Below, piece after piece: positions 1 to 8,442 of a stretch of DNA of 64,000 nucleotides. Below the pieces are notes generated by a model. The model worked only from the letters and a program-made list of their open reading frames with translations. It did not search any database and was not told the DNA's origin. Location: assembly GCA_900540205.1 (NCBI GenBank), contig UQER01000005.1, forward strand, positions 1 to 64,000, read 5' to 3'. How positions within the stretch are numbered: the first letter of the stretch is position 1; each line of letters starts with the position of its first letter. The stretch is from an uncultured Porphyromonadaceae bacterium (GTDB lineage: Bacteria > Bacteroidota > Bacteroidia > Bacteroidales > Muribaculaceae). The translations under genes were made by a program, and so were the position numbers.

Positions 1-12
1 CTGATTTTGCGT

Positions 13-55
13 GTAAAAATAGAGACTGCCTAACTTTGGTTGTTAGACAGTCTCT
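13..55 (-). terminator. Terminator of the thrS-infC-rpmI-rplT operon
   Basis: An 8-bp stem (21-28 with 48-55) continues as a 5-bp inner stem (30-34 with 42-46). On the minus strand it is followed by an A and a run of five T. It lies 30 nt past the rplT stop, as expected for an intrinsic terminator. Confidence 0.85.
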
Positions 56-84
56 TTGATGTGTGATTAAGAGCCGGGCCTGAA

Positions 85-435
85 TCAGGCGTTCTTCACT
101 TTGTCTACAACAGCCTTGAATGCGGCAGGGTTGTTCAGAGCGAGATCGGCAAGAACTTTGCGGTTGATTTCGATACCTGATTTGTGAATCAGACCCATCA
201 GCTTGGAATAAGACAGATCCTCCATGCGGGCAGCAGCGTTGATACGCTGGATCCACAGGGCGCGGAAGTTGCGTTTCTTATCCTTGCGATCGCGGTAAGC
301 GTATGTAAGACCTTTTTCCCATGTGTTTTTGGCAACGGTCCATACGTTACGACGGCAACCGAAGTAACCGCGGGTAAGTTTCAGGATTTTCTTTCTGCGA
401 GCACGTGATGCAACGTGGTTTACTGATCTTGGCAT
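85..435 (-). CDS. rplT: 50S ribosomal protein L20
   Basis: L20 binds 23S rRNA and is needed early in assembly of the large ribosomal subunit. The 116-residue protein has the family's usual length and its Arg/Lys-rich N-terminal helix ([16 protein letters not shown]), followed by the globular domain with the [19 protein letters not shown] segment. It is the last gene of the classical thrS-infC-rpmI-rplT group, and a strong terminator follows at once. L20 commonly represses its own operon in other bacteria; no site can be proven here, but the 155-nt gap upstream contains a hairpin. Confidence 0.97.
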   Translation of the reverse strand: MPRSVNHVASRARRKKILKLTRGYFGCRRNVWTVAKNTWEKGLTYAYRDRKDKKRNFRALWIQRINAAARMEDLSYSKLMGLIHKSGIEINRKVLADLALNNPAAFKAVVDKVKNA

Positions 436-590
436 TTTTTGTTCTTTTTTTGATTGTGAGCGGTGCGGTTAGTTGTTCTCTGCACTCTTTATGCTACACA
501 TTCGGTTAATGAATTTTGTTGAACTTAAAACCGGACAGCACATCCGGGGCTTTTGAAACTGCCGGATATGTCATGTACCGTCGGGGTTGC
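436..590 (-). other. rpmI-rplT intergenic leader with hairpin
   Basis: This 155-nt gap is long for two cotranscribed ribosomal protein genes. It holds a 6-bp GC-rich hairpin (542-547 pairing with 562-567) in the transcript between rpmI and rplT. It may be an L20-responsive leader or a processing site. This is inference from position and structure; it matches no RNA family that I recognise. Confidence 0.3.
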
Positions 591-788
591 TTAACGCATG
601 CCCAGCAGAGCTTTTACGCTTGCATTGTCCACGCGGTCAACCAGACCGAAGTGGGTGAGGTTACGTTTCTGCTTTTTGGTTTTCTTGGTCAGGATGTGGC
701 TTTTGAAAGCGTGCTTTCTCTTGATTTTTCCTGACCCGGTGAGTGCAAAGCGTTTTTTAGCACCCGAGTTGGTTTTAATCTTTGGCAT
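591..788 (-). CDS. rpmI: 50S ribosomal protein L35
   Basis: A 65-residue, strongly basic protein of the large ribosomal subunit. The start [14 protein letters not shown] and the internal [14 protein letters not shown] segment are typical of L35, and the length is normal. It lies between infC (112 nt upstream) and rplT, the conserved order in most bacteria. Confidence 0.97.
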   Translation of the reverse strand: MPKIKTNSGAKKRFALTGSGKIKRKHAFKSHILTKKTKKQKRNLTHFGLVDRVDNASVKALLGMR

Positions 789-900
789 TTTTGTAAATAT
801 TTATTGGTTTATATTATTGCCGCAGCCATAGAGGGCGACAGATAATTACATTTATGCGCTAAGGCATCAGTATGACATGGCCAGATTCCGGAACCCTTCG

Positions 901-1611
901 TCAGGCTTTCTTTTTGGGCGAAATCATGATAATCATGCGTTTCCCCTCAAGCACCGGCATCTGTTCCACCTTTCCAAGCTCTTCCAGATCGTTGGCAAAA
1001 CGCAGCAGAAGCACTTCGCCCTGTTCCTTAAAGAGGATTGAACGCCCCTTGAAGAACACGTAAGCTTTCACCTTCGAACCTTCCTGCAGGAAGCTCTGCG
1101 CATGTTTCAGCTTGAAATTGTAGTCGTGGTCGTCGGTTTGAGGTCCGAACCGAATCTCCTTCACCACAACTTTCGTTGCCTTGGCTTTCTGTTCCTTCAG
1201 ACGTTTTTTCTGCTGATAAAGGAACTTCGAGTAGTCCAGGATCTTGCATACAGGGGGCTGGGCGGTGGGAGAAATCTCGATGAGGTCCAGCTCCATCTCG
1301 TCTGCCATCTTCTGAGCCTGCTGAATCGGATAGATTCCGTTTTCAACATTATCGCCCACAAGGCGCACTTCCTTGGCACGTATACGCTCGTTGACTGCAT
1401 ATGGCTCTTCTTTGCGCGGCATACGCGGTCCCATCGGGGGACGGGGACCACTCGGGCGAGGGCCTGAAAAGCCACCCGGACGCGGTCCGGAGAATCCTCC
1501 GGGTCGTGATCCTGTAGTACCGCCGGGACGGAAGCCCGGTGCGCCCTGCGGGCGTGGTGCACTGGAGTGCGTGGGGCGCGGAGCCCCGGTGTGTTGTGGT
1601 TTTTTATCCAT
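901..1611 (-). CDS. infC: Translation initiation factor IF-3 with Pro/Gly/Arg-rich N-terminal extension
   Basis: IF-3 binds the 30S subunit, keeps 50S off and checks the start codon and initiator tRNA. The N domain begins near residue 71 ([17 protein letters not shown]), a Lys-rich linker spans about 133-147, and the C domain runs from about 148 ([10 protein letters not shown]) to the end. Residues 1-68 are an added low-complexity segment rich in Pro, Gly and Arg, with a repeated [12 protein letters not shown] unit. The 236-residue length therefore exceeds the usual 170-200. The ATG at 1611 is in frame with the extension. A start nearer the IF-3 domain cannot be excluded, since infC often uses unusual start codons. 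Second gene of the thrS operon. Confidence 0.93.
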   Translation of the reverse strand: MDKKPQHTGAPRPTHSSAPRPQGAPGFRPGGTTGSRPGGFSGPRPGGFSGPRPSGPRPPMGPRMPRKEEPYAVNERIRAKEVRLVGDNVENGIYPIQQAQKMADEMELDLIEISPTAQPPVCKILDYSKFLYQQKKRLKEQKAKATKVVVKEIRFGPQTDDHDYNFKLKHAQSFLQEGSKVKAYVFFKGRSILFKEQGEVLLLRFANDLEELGKVEQMPVLEGKRMIIMISPKKKA

Positions 1612-1679
1612 TAACTGTTTCGGGAACTGCCGTTTGCAGTGTTAAATATCCCGGATTTTGTTATGTTAGAGTCCGTTTC

Positions 1680-3611
1680 TTATTTCAATTCACTCACAAG
1701 GCGAGCGATTTCGTCTGCAAAGGTAGCAATTTTCATCGTACCCTTATCACCTTCGCCCTGTTTTCTTACAGAAATTTCACCATTTTCCGCTTCTTTTTCA
1801 CCTACAATCAGCATATAGGGGATGCGGCGAAGCTCGTTGTCACGGATTTTTCGGCCGATTTTCTCGTTTCTGTCATCCACGGTCACGCGGACATCAGCCT
1901 CCGTGAGCTGTTTCGCCACTTCGTAGGCGTAATCATTGAACTTCTCCGAAATGGGGAGCACGATGGCCTGGTCGGGGGCGAGCCACAGCGGGAATTTTCC
2001 GGCAGTGTGCTCAAGCAACACGGCAACGAAACGCTCCAGCGAGCCGAACGGGGCACGGTGAATCATCACCGGACGGTGCTTCTGATTGTCGGCGCCTGTG
2101 TATTCCAGCTGGAAACGCTCGGGGAGGTTGTAGTCAACCTGAATGGTGCCGAGCTGCCAGCGGCGGCCAATGGCGTCCTTGACCATGAAGTCAAGTTTCG
2201 GGCCATAGAAGGCTGCCTCACCAAGTTCCTTGCGTGCATTGAGGCCTTTCTCCTCGCACGCCTCGATGATAGCGGTCTCTGCAAGATGCCAGTTCTCGTC
2301 GCTGCCGATATATTTCTGCTTGTTTTTCGGGTCGCGAAGCGAAATCTGAGCCTCGAAGTTATTGAAGTCCAGAGCCTTGAATATATAGAAGATAATATCC
2401 ATGACTTTCAGGAACTCATCCTTGATCTGGTCGGGGGCACAGAAGATGTGGGCGTCATCCTGAGTGAAACCGCGCACGCGGGTCAGACCATGAAGCTCGC
2501 CGGTCTGTTCGTAGCGGTAAACCGTTCCGAATTCAGCCAGACGCAGAGGCAGGTCGCGGTACGAACGGGGGAAGGTCTTGAAAATTTCGCAGTGGTGGGG
2601 GCAGTTCATGGGTTTGAGCATGTACTCCTCCCCTTCCTGCGGTGTGTGAATCGGCTGGAACGAGTCTTTGCCATATTTTGCATAGTGTCCCGATGTCACA
2701 TAGAGCATCTTGTTGCCGATATGGGGGGTGATCACCTGCTGGTAACCGTATTTCTTCTGGATCTTGCGGAGAAACTGCTCCAGACGGTCGCGCAATGCCG
2801 CGCCTTTGGGAAGCCACAGTGGCAGACCGGCTCCTACGTTGGTAGAGAATGCAAACAGTTCCATCTCCTTGCCGAGCTTGCGGTGGTCTCGTTTCTTTGC
2901 CTCCTCAAGCAACTGCAGATACTCGTCGAGCATCTTCTTTTTCGGGAAGGTGATGCCGTAGACACGCACAAGCTGATTGCGTTTTTCATCGCCGCGCCAG
3001 TATGCCCCGGCAAGCGACATCACTTTTGCAGCCTTTATTGCTCCGGTTGAGGGGAGATGCGGACCGCGGCAAAGGTCGGTGAAGTTGCCTTGTGTATATG
3101 TAGTGATATGACCGTCCTCAAGTTCGGAGATCAACTCACATTTATATGTTTCGCCACGGTTCCCGAACATTTCGAGTGCATCGGCCTTGGAGATGTCAGC
3201 GCGTATAATCTGCTCATTCTTCTTGGCAAGTTCAAGCATCTTGGCCTCGATAGCAGGGAAATCGGCCGCCGTGATGGAATGGCCGTTGGGGTCGATATCG
3301 TAATAGAAGCCGTTCTCCACAGCCGGTCCGATACCGAATTTCACACCGGGGAAAAGTTCCTGCAGCGCCTCAGCGAGGAGGTGGGCCGAACTGTGCCAGA
3401 AAGCATGCTTGCCTTCATAGTCATCCCACTTGAACAGTTTTATGGTCGAGTCGGAAGTGATGGGACGGGTAAGATCCCATTCCTGTTCGTTTACAGATGC
3501 AGCGAGAACGTCGCGCGCGAGCTGAGGCGACAGCGACTGCGCAATCTGAAGGGGTGTAACGCCGTCTTCAAACTGCTTTACCGATTGGTCGGGAAAAGTG
3601 ATGTTAATCAT
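1680..3611 (-). CDS. thrS: Threonine-tRNA ligase
   Basis: Charges tRNA-Thr with threonine in the cytoplasm. From the ATG at 3611 the protein has 643 residues: an N-terminal TGS domain (about 1-62), the editing domain with HSSAH (73-77) and CRGPH motifs, then the class II catalytic core with the zinc-site segment [13 protein letters not shown] (Cys337), and the C-terminal anticodon-binding domain. An upstream ATG at 3662 would add 17 residues before the TGS domain. I prefer 3611 because MINITFPDQ is the normal TGS start. Leads the operon with infC, rpmI and rplT. Confidence 0.96.
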   Translation of the reverse strand: MINITFPDQSVKQFEDGVTPLQIAQSLSPQLARDVLAASVNEQEWDLTRPITSDSTIKLFKWDDYEGKHAFWHSSAHLLAEALQELFPGVKFGIGPAVENGFYYDIDPNGHSITAADFPAIEAKMLELAKKNEQIIRADISKADALEMFGNRGETYKCELISELEDGHITTYTQGNFTDLCRGPHLPSTGAIKAAKVMSLAGAYWRGDEKRNQLVRVYGITFPKKKMLDEYLQLLEEAKKRDHRKLGKEMELFAFSTNVGAGLPLWLPKGAALRDRLEQFLRKIQKKYGYQQVITPHIGNKMLYVTSGHYAKYGKDSFQPIHTPQEGEEYMLKPMNCPHHCEIFKTFPRSYRDLPLRLAEFGTVYRYEQTGELHGLTRVRGFTQDDAHIFCAPDQIKDEFLKVMDIIFYIFKALDFNNFEAQISLRDPKNKQKYIGSDENWHLAETAIIEACEEKGLNARKELGEAAFYGPKLDFMVKDAIGRRWQLGTIQVDYNLPERFQLEYTGADNQKHRPVMIHRAPFGSLERFVAVLLEHTAGKFPLWLAPDQAIVLPISEKFNDYAYEVAKQLTEADVRVTVDDRNEKIGRKIRDNELRRIPYMLIVGEKEAENGEISVRKQGEGDKGTMKIATFADEIARLVSELK

Positions 3612-3684
3612 TTTATAGCTGTTTATCAATAAATTGCCACCAACAACGTGGCAACCAAACATAATGCGCCCTCAAAAGGCAGCA

Positions 3685-3692
3685 CAAAGTTA
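3685..3692 (-). promoter_or_regulatory. Probable -7 box of the thrS operon
   Basis: The minus strand reads TAACTTTG, a perfect match to the Bacteroidota -7 consensus TAnnTTTG. It would start the transcript near 3679, about 68 nt before the thrS ATG at 3611. The TTG at 3718-3716 is 23 nt away, a little farther than usual, so the -33 element is weak. Confidence 0.6.
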
Positions 3693-3745
3693 CAAATTTT
3701 TTATCAAATGAGGCTCAATTACATAGAAAACTTGCACGGCAATTT

Positions 3746-4351
3746 TTATCGCTCCCAAAAAGTTGATTTATCGCTGGCAAAGAGGCGTGCATATGCGGCT
3801 GCTTTTTTTTCAACGGCCAAGGGGTAGGCTCTCGACGTTGAGGGCATGCGCCACACCCTGAGAGACTGTCGGCGTTCGGGCAAGTCCAGCTGAACGAACG
3901 AGCCGACCGGCGGAATCTTCGAACCGGTGAGCGAAGCTACCACACCTGCCGCTTTCTCCCCGGTTGTGGCAATGTCTGTAAGCTCCGGCATACGGTCAAG
4001 CAATCCCTGCAGGTCCACCGGCTCCACGATTTCAAGATACTTGTCAGACGCATTGCCTTTAAGGCGCCGAATTTTGTGCCCTGTATCAGAAAGTGCAATC
4101 CCCTCACGGTTGAGCATGACCTTTATCTCAGCAAGATCAAACTCTTTCCTCTCCTTGTCATATAGCGCCAGTTTATCGCCGTAGAATATCAGTCCCATGA
4201 CCCTCCAGAAATCATTGGTAGGATTGGGATAATAAAAATTCATGCGCCACCGGTGTGGCTGCGGAGGGAATGTCCCCATAATCAATACTTTGGCATTATC
4301 CGGTACAAACGGTTGCCAGGGATGGCGCTCCAAAACAGGCGAATTGTTCAT
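3746..4351 (-). CDS. Uracil-DNA-glycosylase-fold protein
   Basis: A 201-residue protein of the uracil-DNA glycosylase superfamily, probably a mismatch-type base-excision repair enzyme. The N-terminal strand and loop VLIMGTFPP corresponds to the family's motif 1. The C-terminal WRMPSTSRAYP resembles the LPSTSP-type motif of mismatch-specific uracil glycosylases. The reading frame is open to an ATG at 4468, but a -7 box at 4383-4376 lies inside that extension, so the ATG at 4351 (MNNSPVLERHPWQPF) is the better start. Whether it removes uracil or only shares the fold is not shown by the sequence. Confidence 0.8.
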   Translation of the reverse strand: MNNSPVLERHPWQPFVPDNAKVLIMGTFPPQPHRWRMNFYYPNPTNDFWRVMGLIFYGDKLALYDKERKEFDLAEIKVMLNREGIALSDTGHKIRRLKGNASDKYLEIVEPVDLQGLLDRMPELTDIATTGEKAAGVVASLTGSKIPPVGSFVQLDLPERRQSLRVWRMPSTSRAYPLAVEKKAAAYARLFASDKSTFWER

Positions 4352-4375
4352 AAATTTAAATTTGTAACCTAAACA

Positions 4376-4383
4376 CAAAATTA
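4376..4383 (-). promoter_or_regulatory. Possible -7 box for the glycosylase-fold gene
   Basis: The minus strand reads TAATTTTG, matching TAnnTTTG. The start site would fall near 4370, 19 nt before the ATG at 4351. No clear -33 element is seen. Confidence 0.4.
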
Positions 4384-4482
4384 AACTTTCTTGTTTAATT
4401 TTTATCATATATTTAAACCAAACTCGCAAAAGTTGTCGCCATTTATTGAAAAGACGCAACGGATGCACAAATATCAGTTATT

Positions 4483-5181
4483 ATGAGAAAGTATCTTGCG
4501 GAGTGCGTCGGGACAATGTTCCTTGTACTCCTGGCCTGCGGAAGCGCAGTGCTTGCAGGACCGAAAATCGGTGTGTTGGGCATCGGTCTGTGTTTCGGTC
4601 TGGTTCTGTTGTGTCTGGGCTACTGCATAGGCAACATCTCCGGTTGCCATGTAAATCCGGCGGTATCGTTTGCAATGTGGCTGAGCGGCCGCATGAATTT
4701 CGGTGAATTCTGCGGGTATGTAGTGTCGCAGCTTCTCGGCGCAGCCATCGGTGCCGGATTCCTTTACTGGATGGTGGAGATGGCTCCCGGATTTGAATTC
4801 GGTGGCATAACCGGCGAAAGCAATCTTGCCGCCAACGTTCTGCAGCCCGGTGCCAATGCTGGTATGGCACTCATGGTTGAATGCTTGTTTACATTCTTCT
4901 TCGTCCTGGTCATCCTCGGTGTGACCGACGCAAAGAAAGGCTTCGGCAACTTCGGCGGCCTCGCCATCGGTCTGGCGCTCGGCCTGGTAAACATCGTAGG
5001 CATCCCTGTGGACAACTGCTCTGTCAACCCCGCACGCAGCTTCGGCCCGGCCCTCTGGAGCCCCTCGGCATGGCCCGATTTCTGGATTATGGTAGTCGGC
5101 CCGCTTGCAGGCGCTCTTCTGGCTGCCCTGTGCTGGAAAGCCATGAGCGGCTATTTCAACGCCAAAGCAATAGAAGGCTGA
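4483..5181 (+). CDS. Aquaporin (AqpZ-like MIP channel)
   Basis: Six-helix major intrinsic protein in the inner membrane that lets water or small neutral solutes pass. The 232-residue protein has both half-helix signatures, NPA at 58-60 (GCHVNPAVSF) and NPA at 182-184 (SVNPARSFGPA), and Arg185 of the selectivity filter. Aligned by eye with E. coli AqpZ (filter Phe43, His174, Thr183, Arg189), the filter here would be Tyr47, Asn170, Cys179 and Arg185, so selectivity may differ from a pure water channel. It stands alone, divergent from the glycosylase-fold gene and followed by a strong terminator. Confidence 0.93.
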   Translation: MRKYLAECVGTMFLVLLACGSAVLAGPKIGVLGIGLCFGLVLLCLGYCIGNISGCHVNPAVSFAMWLSGRMNFGEFCGYVVSQLLGAAIGAGFLYWMVEMAPGFEFGGITGESNLAANVLQPGANAGMALMVECLFTFFFVLVILGVTDAKKGFGNFGGLAIGLALGLVNIVGIPVDNCSVNPARSFGPALWSPSAWPDFWIMVVGPLAGALLAALCWKAMSGYFNAKAIEG

Positions 5182-5248
5182 TTCAGCTCCATGTGCCACA
5201 TAGACGGCACATCGTGTCCTGAATTCGGCACTATAAGGACAAAACATT

Positions 5249-5290
5249 ACGGAGGAAAGCATGGATAAAATGCTTTCCTCCGTTTTTTAT
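5249..5290 (+). terminator. Terminator of the aquaporin gene
   Basis: Perfect 14-bp stem (5249-5262 with 5270-5283), 7-nt loop, then six T. It lies between convergent genes. The minus strand lacks an equally good T run, so it mainly serves the aquaporin gene. Confidence 0.93.
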
Positions 5291-5325
5291 AATATGGACA
5301 GGAGTTGACGGGCATTTGCGGATGT

Positions 5326-5778
5326 TTACTCGTCGAAGTCGTCCTCGTCAAAATCGAAGCCGAAGTCGGAGTCGTCACTGTAAATCTGGTCGGTGAAGGA
5401 TGCAAGCTCCCTCCCCTCTCGTTTTGTGGGACGTCCGAGCCCCTTGCGTCTGTCAATGAATCCGCTTATACGGATCACGTCAAGCATGTCATACTGCTCT
5501 TTCGGCGTTATGTTTGTCATGTATTCCGGCACAAGCTTTGCCCCGAGGCGGTTTTCCGTCAGGGCTTTTACCTCAAACGAATATGTGATGGGCGGTTTGC
5601 GCACCATCACCACGTCGCCCACCTTGATCATACGCGACGGCTTGGCTGTCACTTCCGGGTCTTTGCCTCCTATCTTTAGGCTGACACGACCTTTCTTGCA
5701 GCTGTCTGTGGCCACCGTCCTGGTTTTAAACACACGCATGGCCCATAGCCATTTATCGATTCTGACCTCTGTTTTCAT
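5326..5778 (-). CDS. S4-domain RNA-binding protein (Hsp15-like)
   Basis: A 150-residue protein with an N-terminal S4 RNA-binding domain (about 1-90: MKTEVRIDKWLWAMRVFKTR is the hallmark start). A linker follows with RRKGLGRPTKREGREL, then a very acidic tail of Asp/Glu/Phe. In E. coli the related Hsp15 (HslR) binds stalled 50S subunits that carry peptidyl-tRNA. The Bacteroidota protein is usually annotated only as RNA-binding S4. Its neighbour two genes away is pth, which also acts on peptidyl-tRNA, so a role in ribosome rescue is plausible. Confidence 0.87.
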   Translation of the reverse strand: MKTEVRIDKWLWAMRVFKTRTVATDSCKKGRVSLKIGGKDPEVTAKPSRMIKVGDVVMVRKPPITYSFEVKALTENRLGAKLVPEYMTNITPKEQYDMLDVIRISGFIDRRKGLGRPTKREGRELASFTDQIYSDDSDFGFDFDEDDFDE

Positions 5779-5810
5779 GACAGAATTATATTAAACCTGA
5801 TTTTATTCCT

Positions 5811-5818
5811 TATATTTG
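5811..5818 (+). promoter_or_regulatory. Possible -7 box for the PPC-domain gene
   Basis: TATATTTG matches TAnnTTTG, with a predicted start near 5824. The in-frame ATG at 5816 overlaps this box and so cannot be the start if the promoter is real. No good -33 element is seen. Confidence 0.45.
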
Positions 5819-5890
5819 CCTCCAATAAATGGTCGTGGCCAAACTATGCAGCCGCCGAACCATGATTATAAATATAATAACAACCGCAAG

Positions 5891-6328
5891 ATGCAAAACG
5901 ATAAAAAATACGGCTGCCGCAAGTTCGGCGACTGCTTTGTGGTAAGCATTGCCAGCCATTCGGAAATATGCGAAGTTCTCACCGAGTTCTGCAAGGACCA
6001 CAACGTGAACAGCGGCGTGATTGAAGGACTTGGCGCCGTTAACGAGGCCACGCTGCGTTTCTTCAATCCGGCCACAAAAGCATACGTCGACCGCACATTC
6101 ACCGGACAGATGGAGATTGCCAACCTTACGGGCAACGTCTCTGCAAAGGATGGGCAGCCCTATCTGCACCTGCACGTCACGCTTGGGTGCGAAGACTACA
6201 CCGCAATTGCGGGCCACCTGCTTTGTGCCACACTGTCGGGAGCCGGCGAATTTGTTGTGCGCGTATTCGACGGGGAGTTAGGCCGAAAATTCGACGAAAC
6301 ACTCGGACTGAATGTCTACGACCTGTAG
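5891..6328 (+). CDS. PPC-domain (DUF296) protein
   Basis: A 145-residue single-domain PPC/DUF296 protein. Such domains form trimers, are related to the DNA-binding part of plant AT-hook proteins, and carry a cluster of His residues that can bind metal. Here that cluster is LHLHVTLGCEDYTAIAGHLL. Bacterial members have no settled function. I chose the ATG at 5891 because the domain begins right after it (KKYGCRKFGDCFVVSIA). ATGs at 5846 and 5816 would add Asn-rich residues with no family match. It ends 5 nt from the end of pth, in convergent orientation, and splits pth from the S4 gene. Confidence 0.82.
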   Translation: MQNDKKYGCRKFGDCFVVSIASHSEICEVLTEFCKDHNVNSGVIEGLGAVNEATLRFFNPATKAYVDRTFTGQMEIANLTGNVSAKDGQPYLHLHVTLGCEDYTAIAGHLLCATLSGAGEFVVRVFDGELGRKFDETLGLNVYDL

Positions 6329-6333
6329 TCTCT

Positions 6334-6897
6334 TTACTTATTGTTGAAATCACACATCGCGGTCTGGATGCCGGCAAGGACGAACGTTCTGATGGCATCC
6401 ACAGCCACATCTACGCGCAGCGGCAACTTCTGTCTCTCGTCGAGAGTGAAATGGCCGAGAACATAATCGATCTGACAACCTTTGGGGAAATCGTTACCGA
6501 TGCCGAAACGCAGCCGGGGGTAAGCCTGCGTGCCAAGCATCGCCGCAATGTTCTTAAGCCCGTTGTGCCCGGCATCACTTCCGCCCGGTTTGATTCGTAT
6601 AGCTCCGAACGGCAGCGCAATGTCATCGACAAGCACAAGGATGTGGTCGATATCGATATTTTCCTTATTCTTCCAGTACCGCACGGCGTTACCGCTCAGA
6701 TTCATGTAGGTTGACGGTTTTAGAAGCACCACCTGCTGATTCTTGATGCGGCCGGTACCCACGTCGCCGTAACGGTCGGTGGAAAAAGAAATATTGGATG
6801 CCTCGGCAAAGGCATCCAATATTCTGAAACCTATATTATGGCGGGTGCCCTGATACTCTTGACCGATGTTACCGAGCCCCACTATAAGATATTTCAT
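6334..6897 (-). CDS. pth: Peptidyl-tRNA hydrolase
   Basis: Releases tRNA from peptidyl-tRNA that has dropped off ribosomes. The 187-residue length is normal. The active-site residues are visible: Asn10 and His20 in [18 protein letters not shown], the Asp of [10 protein letters not shown], and the Asn of [11 protein letters not shown]. It begins 13 nt after rplY and is probably cotranscribed with it from the promoter at 7694-7664. Confidence 0.96.
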   Translation of the reverse strand: MKYLIVGLGNIGQEYQGTRHNIGFRILDAFAEASNISFSTDRYGDVGTGRIKNQQVVLLKPSTYMNLSGNAVRYWKNKENIDIDHILVLVDDIALPFGAIRIKPGGSDAGHNGLKNIAAMLGTQAYPRLRFGIGNDFPKGCQIDYVLGHFTLDERQKLPLRVDVAVDAIRTFVLAGIQTAMCDFNNK

Positions 6898-6910
6898 TGG
6901 CTAAGCTGTT

Positions 6911-7570
6911 TTATTTTGCAGCGGCAGCGGCGGCAGCAGCGGCACCACGAGCGGCGCGGGTGAGCTGAACGGCGCAAACCACAGCTTCTTTCGGAGAAAC
7001 GAGTTCAAGACCTTCGAAGTGAAGTTCTCCAACCTGAAGTGTCTTGCCCAGACCGAGGTGGTCGACATTGATGACAAGGCGTTCGGGAATTTCGGTGTAG
7101 CAAGCTTTAACCTTGAGTTTCTTCATGGAAAGTGTGAGCTTACCACCGGCCTTAACACCTTCTGCATGGCCTTCAATCTTGACTGGCACGGACATTACGA
7201 CGGGCTTGGTGTCGTTTACTTCGAGCAGGTCGAGATGGAGGATATTGTCCTTTACAGGGTGGAACTGAACCTCGCGGAGCACAGCCATCTTTTTGCCACC
7301 GTTGAACTGAAGCTCGATAGCGAAGATTTCGGGAGTGTAGATGAGCTTGCGGATAGCCTCGTTGGTAACGGTAAGGTCGGTTGTGATCAGACCACGGCCA
7401 TTTTCAATTTCCACGATTTTTTCACCGGGATTGAGAGTGCCTTTGTAGGGAAGCTCAAAAGGTTCGCCGCCATTGAGAACAACGGGGATTTTACCTTCGG
7501 AACGGAGGGCCTTGGCAGCCTTTTTGCCAAGATCCACACGGGGCTCGGCGATCAGTTGAAATGTTTTCAT
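6911..7570 (-). CDS. rplY: 50S ribosomal protein L25 (Ctc-type, long form)
   Basis: L25 binds 5S rRNA in the large subunit. The 219-residue protein is the long TL5/Ctc type: an N-terminal 5S-binding barrel (about 1-95) and a C-terminal beta domain (about 96-190). It ends in an alanine-rich tail with nine Ala in a row before the final Lys. First gene of a unit with pth; the leader from the predicted start is about 88 nt. Confidence 0.95.
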   Translation of the reverse strand: MKTFQLIAEPRVDLGKKAAKALRSEGKIPVVLNGGEPFELPYKGTLNPGEKIVEIENGRGLITTDLTVTNEAIRKLIYTPEIFAIELQFNGGKKMAVLREVQFHPVKDNILHLDLLEVNDTKPVVMSVPVKIEGHAEGVKAGGKLTLSMKKLKVKACYTEIPERLVINVDHLGLGKTLQVGELHFEGLELVSPKEAVVCAVQLTRAARGAAAAAAAAAK

Positions 7571-7663
7571 TTTTGTTTAATTTGTTGTGTTACTCAAAAT
7601 TAATGTAGTGATTAATTTCCCATCACACTGGGGGCTCCGGAGTACATGCCTCCAAAGCGACTG

Positions 7664-7694
7664 CAAAGTTAACAAAAAACCTTTAATTAACAAA
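7664..7694 (-). promoter_or_regulatory. Promoter of rplY-pth
   Basis: On the minus strand, TTTG (7694-7691) and TAACTTTG (7671-7664) are 19 nt apart, a good match to the Bacteroidota promoter. The -33 box overlaps the last codons of the upstream nucleotidyltransferase gene. Predicted transcript start near 7658. Confidence 0.75.
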
Positions 7695-8442
7695 ATTCCT
7701 TTTCTGCAGCGGCAAGTTTTTCCGGTGTCCCGATATCAAACCAACGGAAAGCTGACGCCGGGCAATATCCCTTAATGGCAAGATGCCCTATAGCGTCAAT
7801 ATAAAAAGGTGTTATGGAAAACACATCGGAACCGATGGTCCTGCTATAAGATTCCAGACGGTTGAAAACCGACGGCGACACTACATGCACTCCCCCGAAC
7901 GCCAGAGCCCTGCAGTTGGCAAGCTCTCCGGCATATACCGGCCGGCATTCGCCGGTTTTCAGGTTCTGCCATCCCGCCAGGTTCATGCCGCTGTCAAACC
8001 TGAACACCCTTGACGATTGCCGTGGTGAAACCATCAGAGTGGCATCAGCGCATTGCGCCCGGTGAAAGTCTATCATCGGCGCAATCGGGAAATCAGTCAG
8101 GATATCTGCATTATGCAGCACTACAGCATCGGAATCGGATAGGTCGAGCAACTGTTGCGCCTTCAGCAGGCCGCCTCCGGTGTCAAGCAAGCAGTCAGAT
8201 TCGTCGCTGATTTTGATCTCCACACCAAAATTTCGGTTCTGTTCAAGGAAATCCACCACCTGATTCGCGAAATGGTGCACGTTCACCACCATGTAGGTTA
8301 TTCCGGCCTCATCGCGCAATTTTTCAATCACACGCTGCAGCGCGGGCACACCCCCAACCCTGGCCAAAGCCTTCGGATGGCTGTCGGTAAAAGGTTTGAG
8401 GCGCGAGCCGATACCGGCAGCAAAAATCATCGCTTTATTCAT
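7687..8442 (-). CDS. murU: MurU-like sugar-1-phosphate nucleotidyltransferase
   Basis: A 251-residue nucleotidyltransferase whose start (MNKAMIFAAGIGSRLKPFTD, then HPKALARVGG) is the nucleotide-binding signature of the NTP_transferase family. In Pseudomonas, MurU makes UDP-MurNAc from MurNAc-1-phosphate, after the kinase AmgK, in a peptidoglycan recycling path. The gene directly upstream here encodes an AmgK-like kinase and overlaps it by 8 nt, which supports this role. The exact sugar is inferred. An earlier ATG at 8472 would overlap the upstream gene by 38 nt and add 10 residues before the motif. Confidence 0.82.
   Translation of the reverse strand: MNKAMIFAAGIGSRLKPFTDSHPKALARVGGVPALQRVIEKLRDEAGITYMVVNVHHFANQVVDFLEQNRNFGVEIKISDESDCLLDTGGGLLKAQQLLDLSDSDAVVLHNADILTDFPIAPMIDFHRAQCADATLMVSPRQSSRVFRFDSGMNLAGWQNLKTGECRPVYAGELANCRALAFGGVHVVSPSVFNRLESYSRTIGSDVFSITPFYIDAIGHLAIKGYCPASAFRWFDIGTPEKLAAAEKEFC

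Noticed and set aside
1539..3050. 503-codon plus-strand open frame opposite thrS and infC
   Set aside because: Antisense to thrS with its TGS, editing and catalytic motifs intact; no domain in the shadow translation.
4474..5262. 262-codon open frame opposite the aquaporin gene
   Set aside because: The plus-strand frame has both NPA motifs and hydrophobic helices; the minus frame runs into the terminator hairpin and has no motif.
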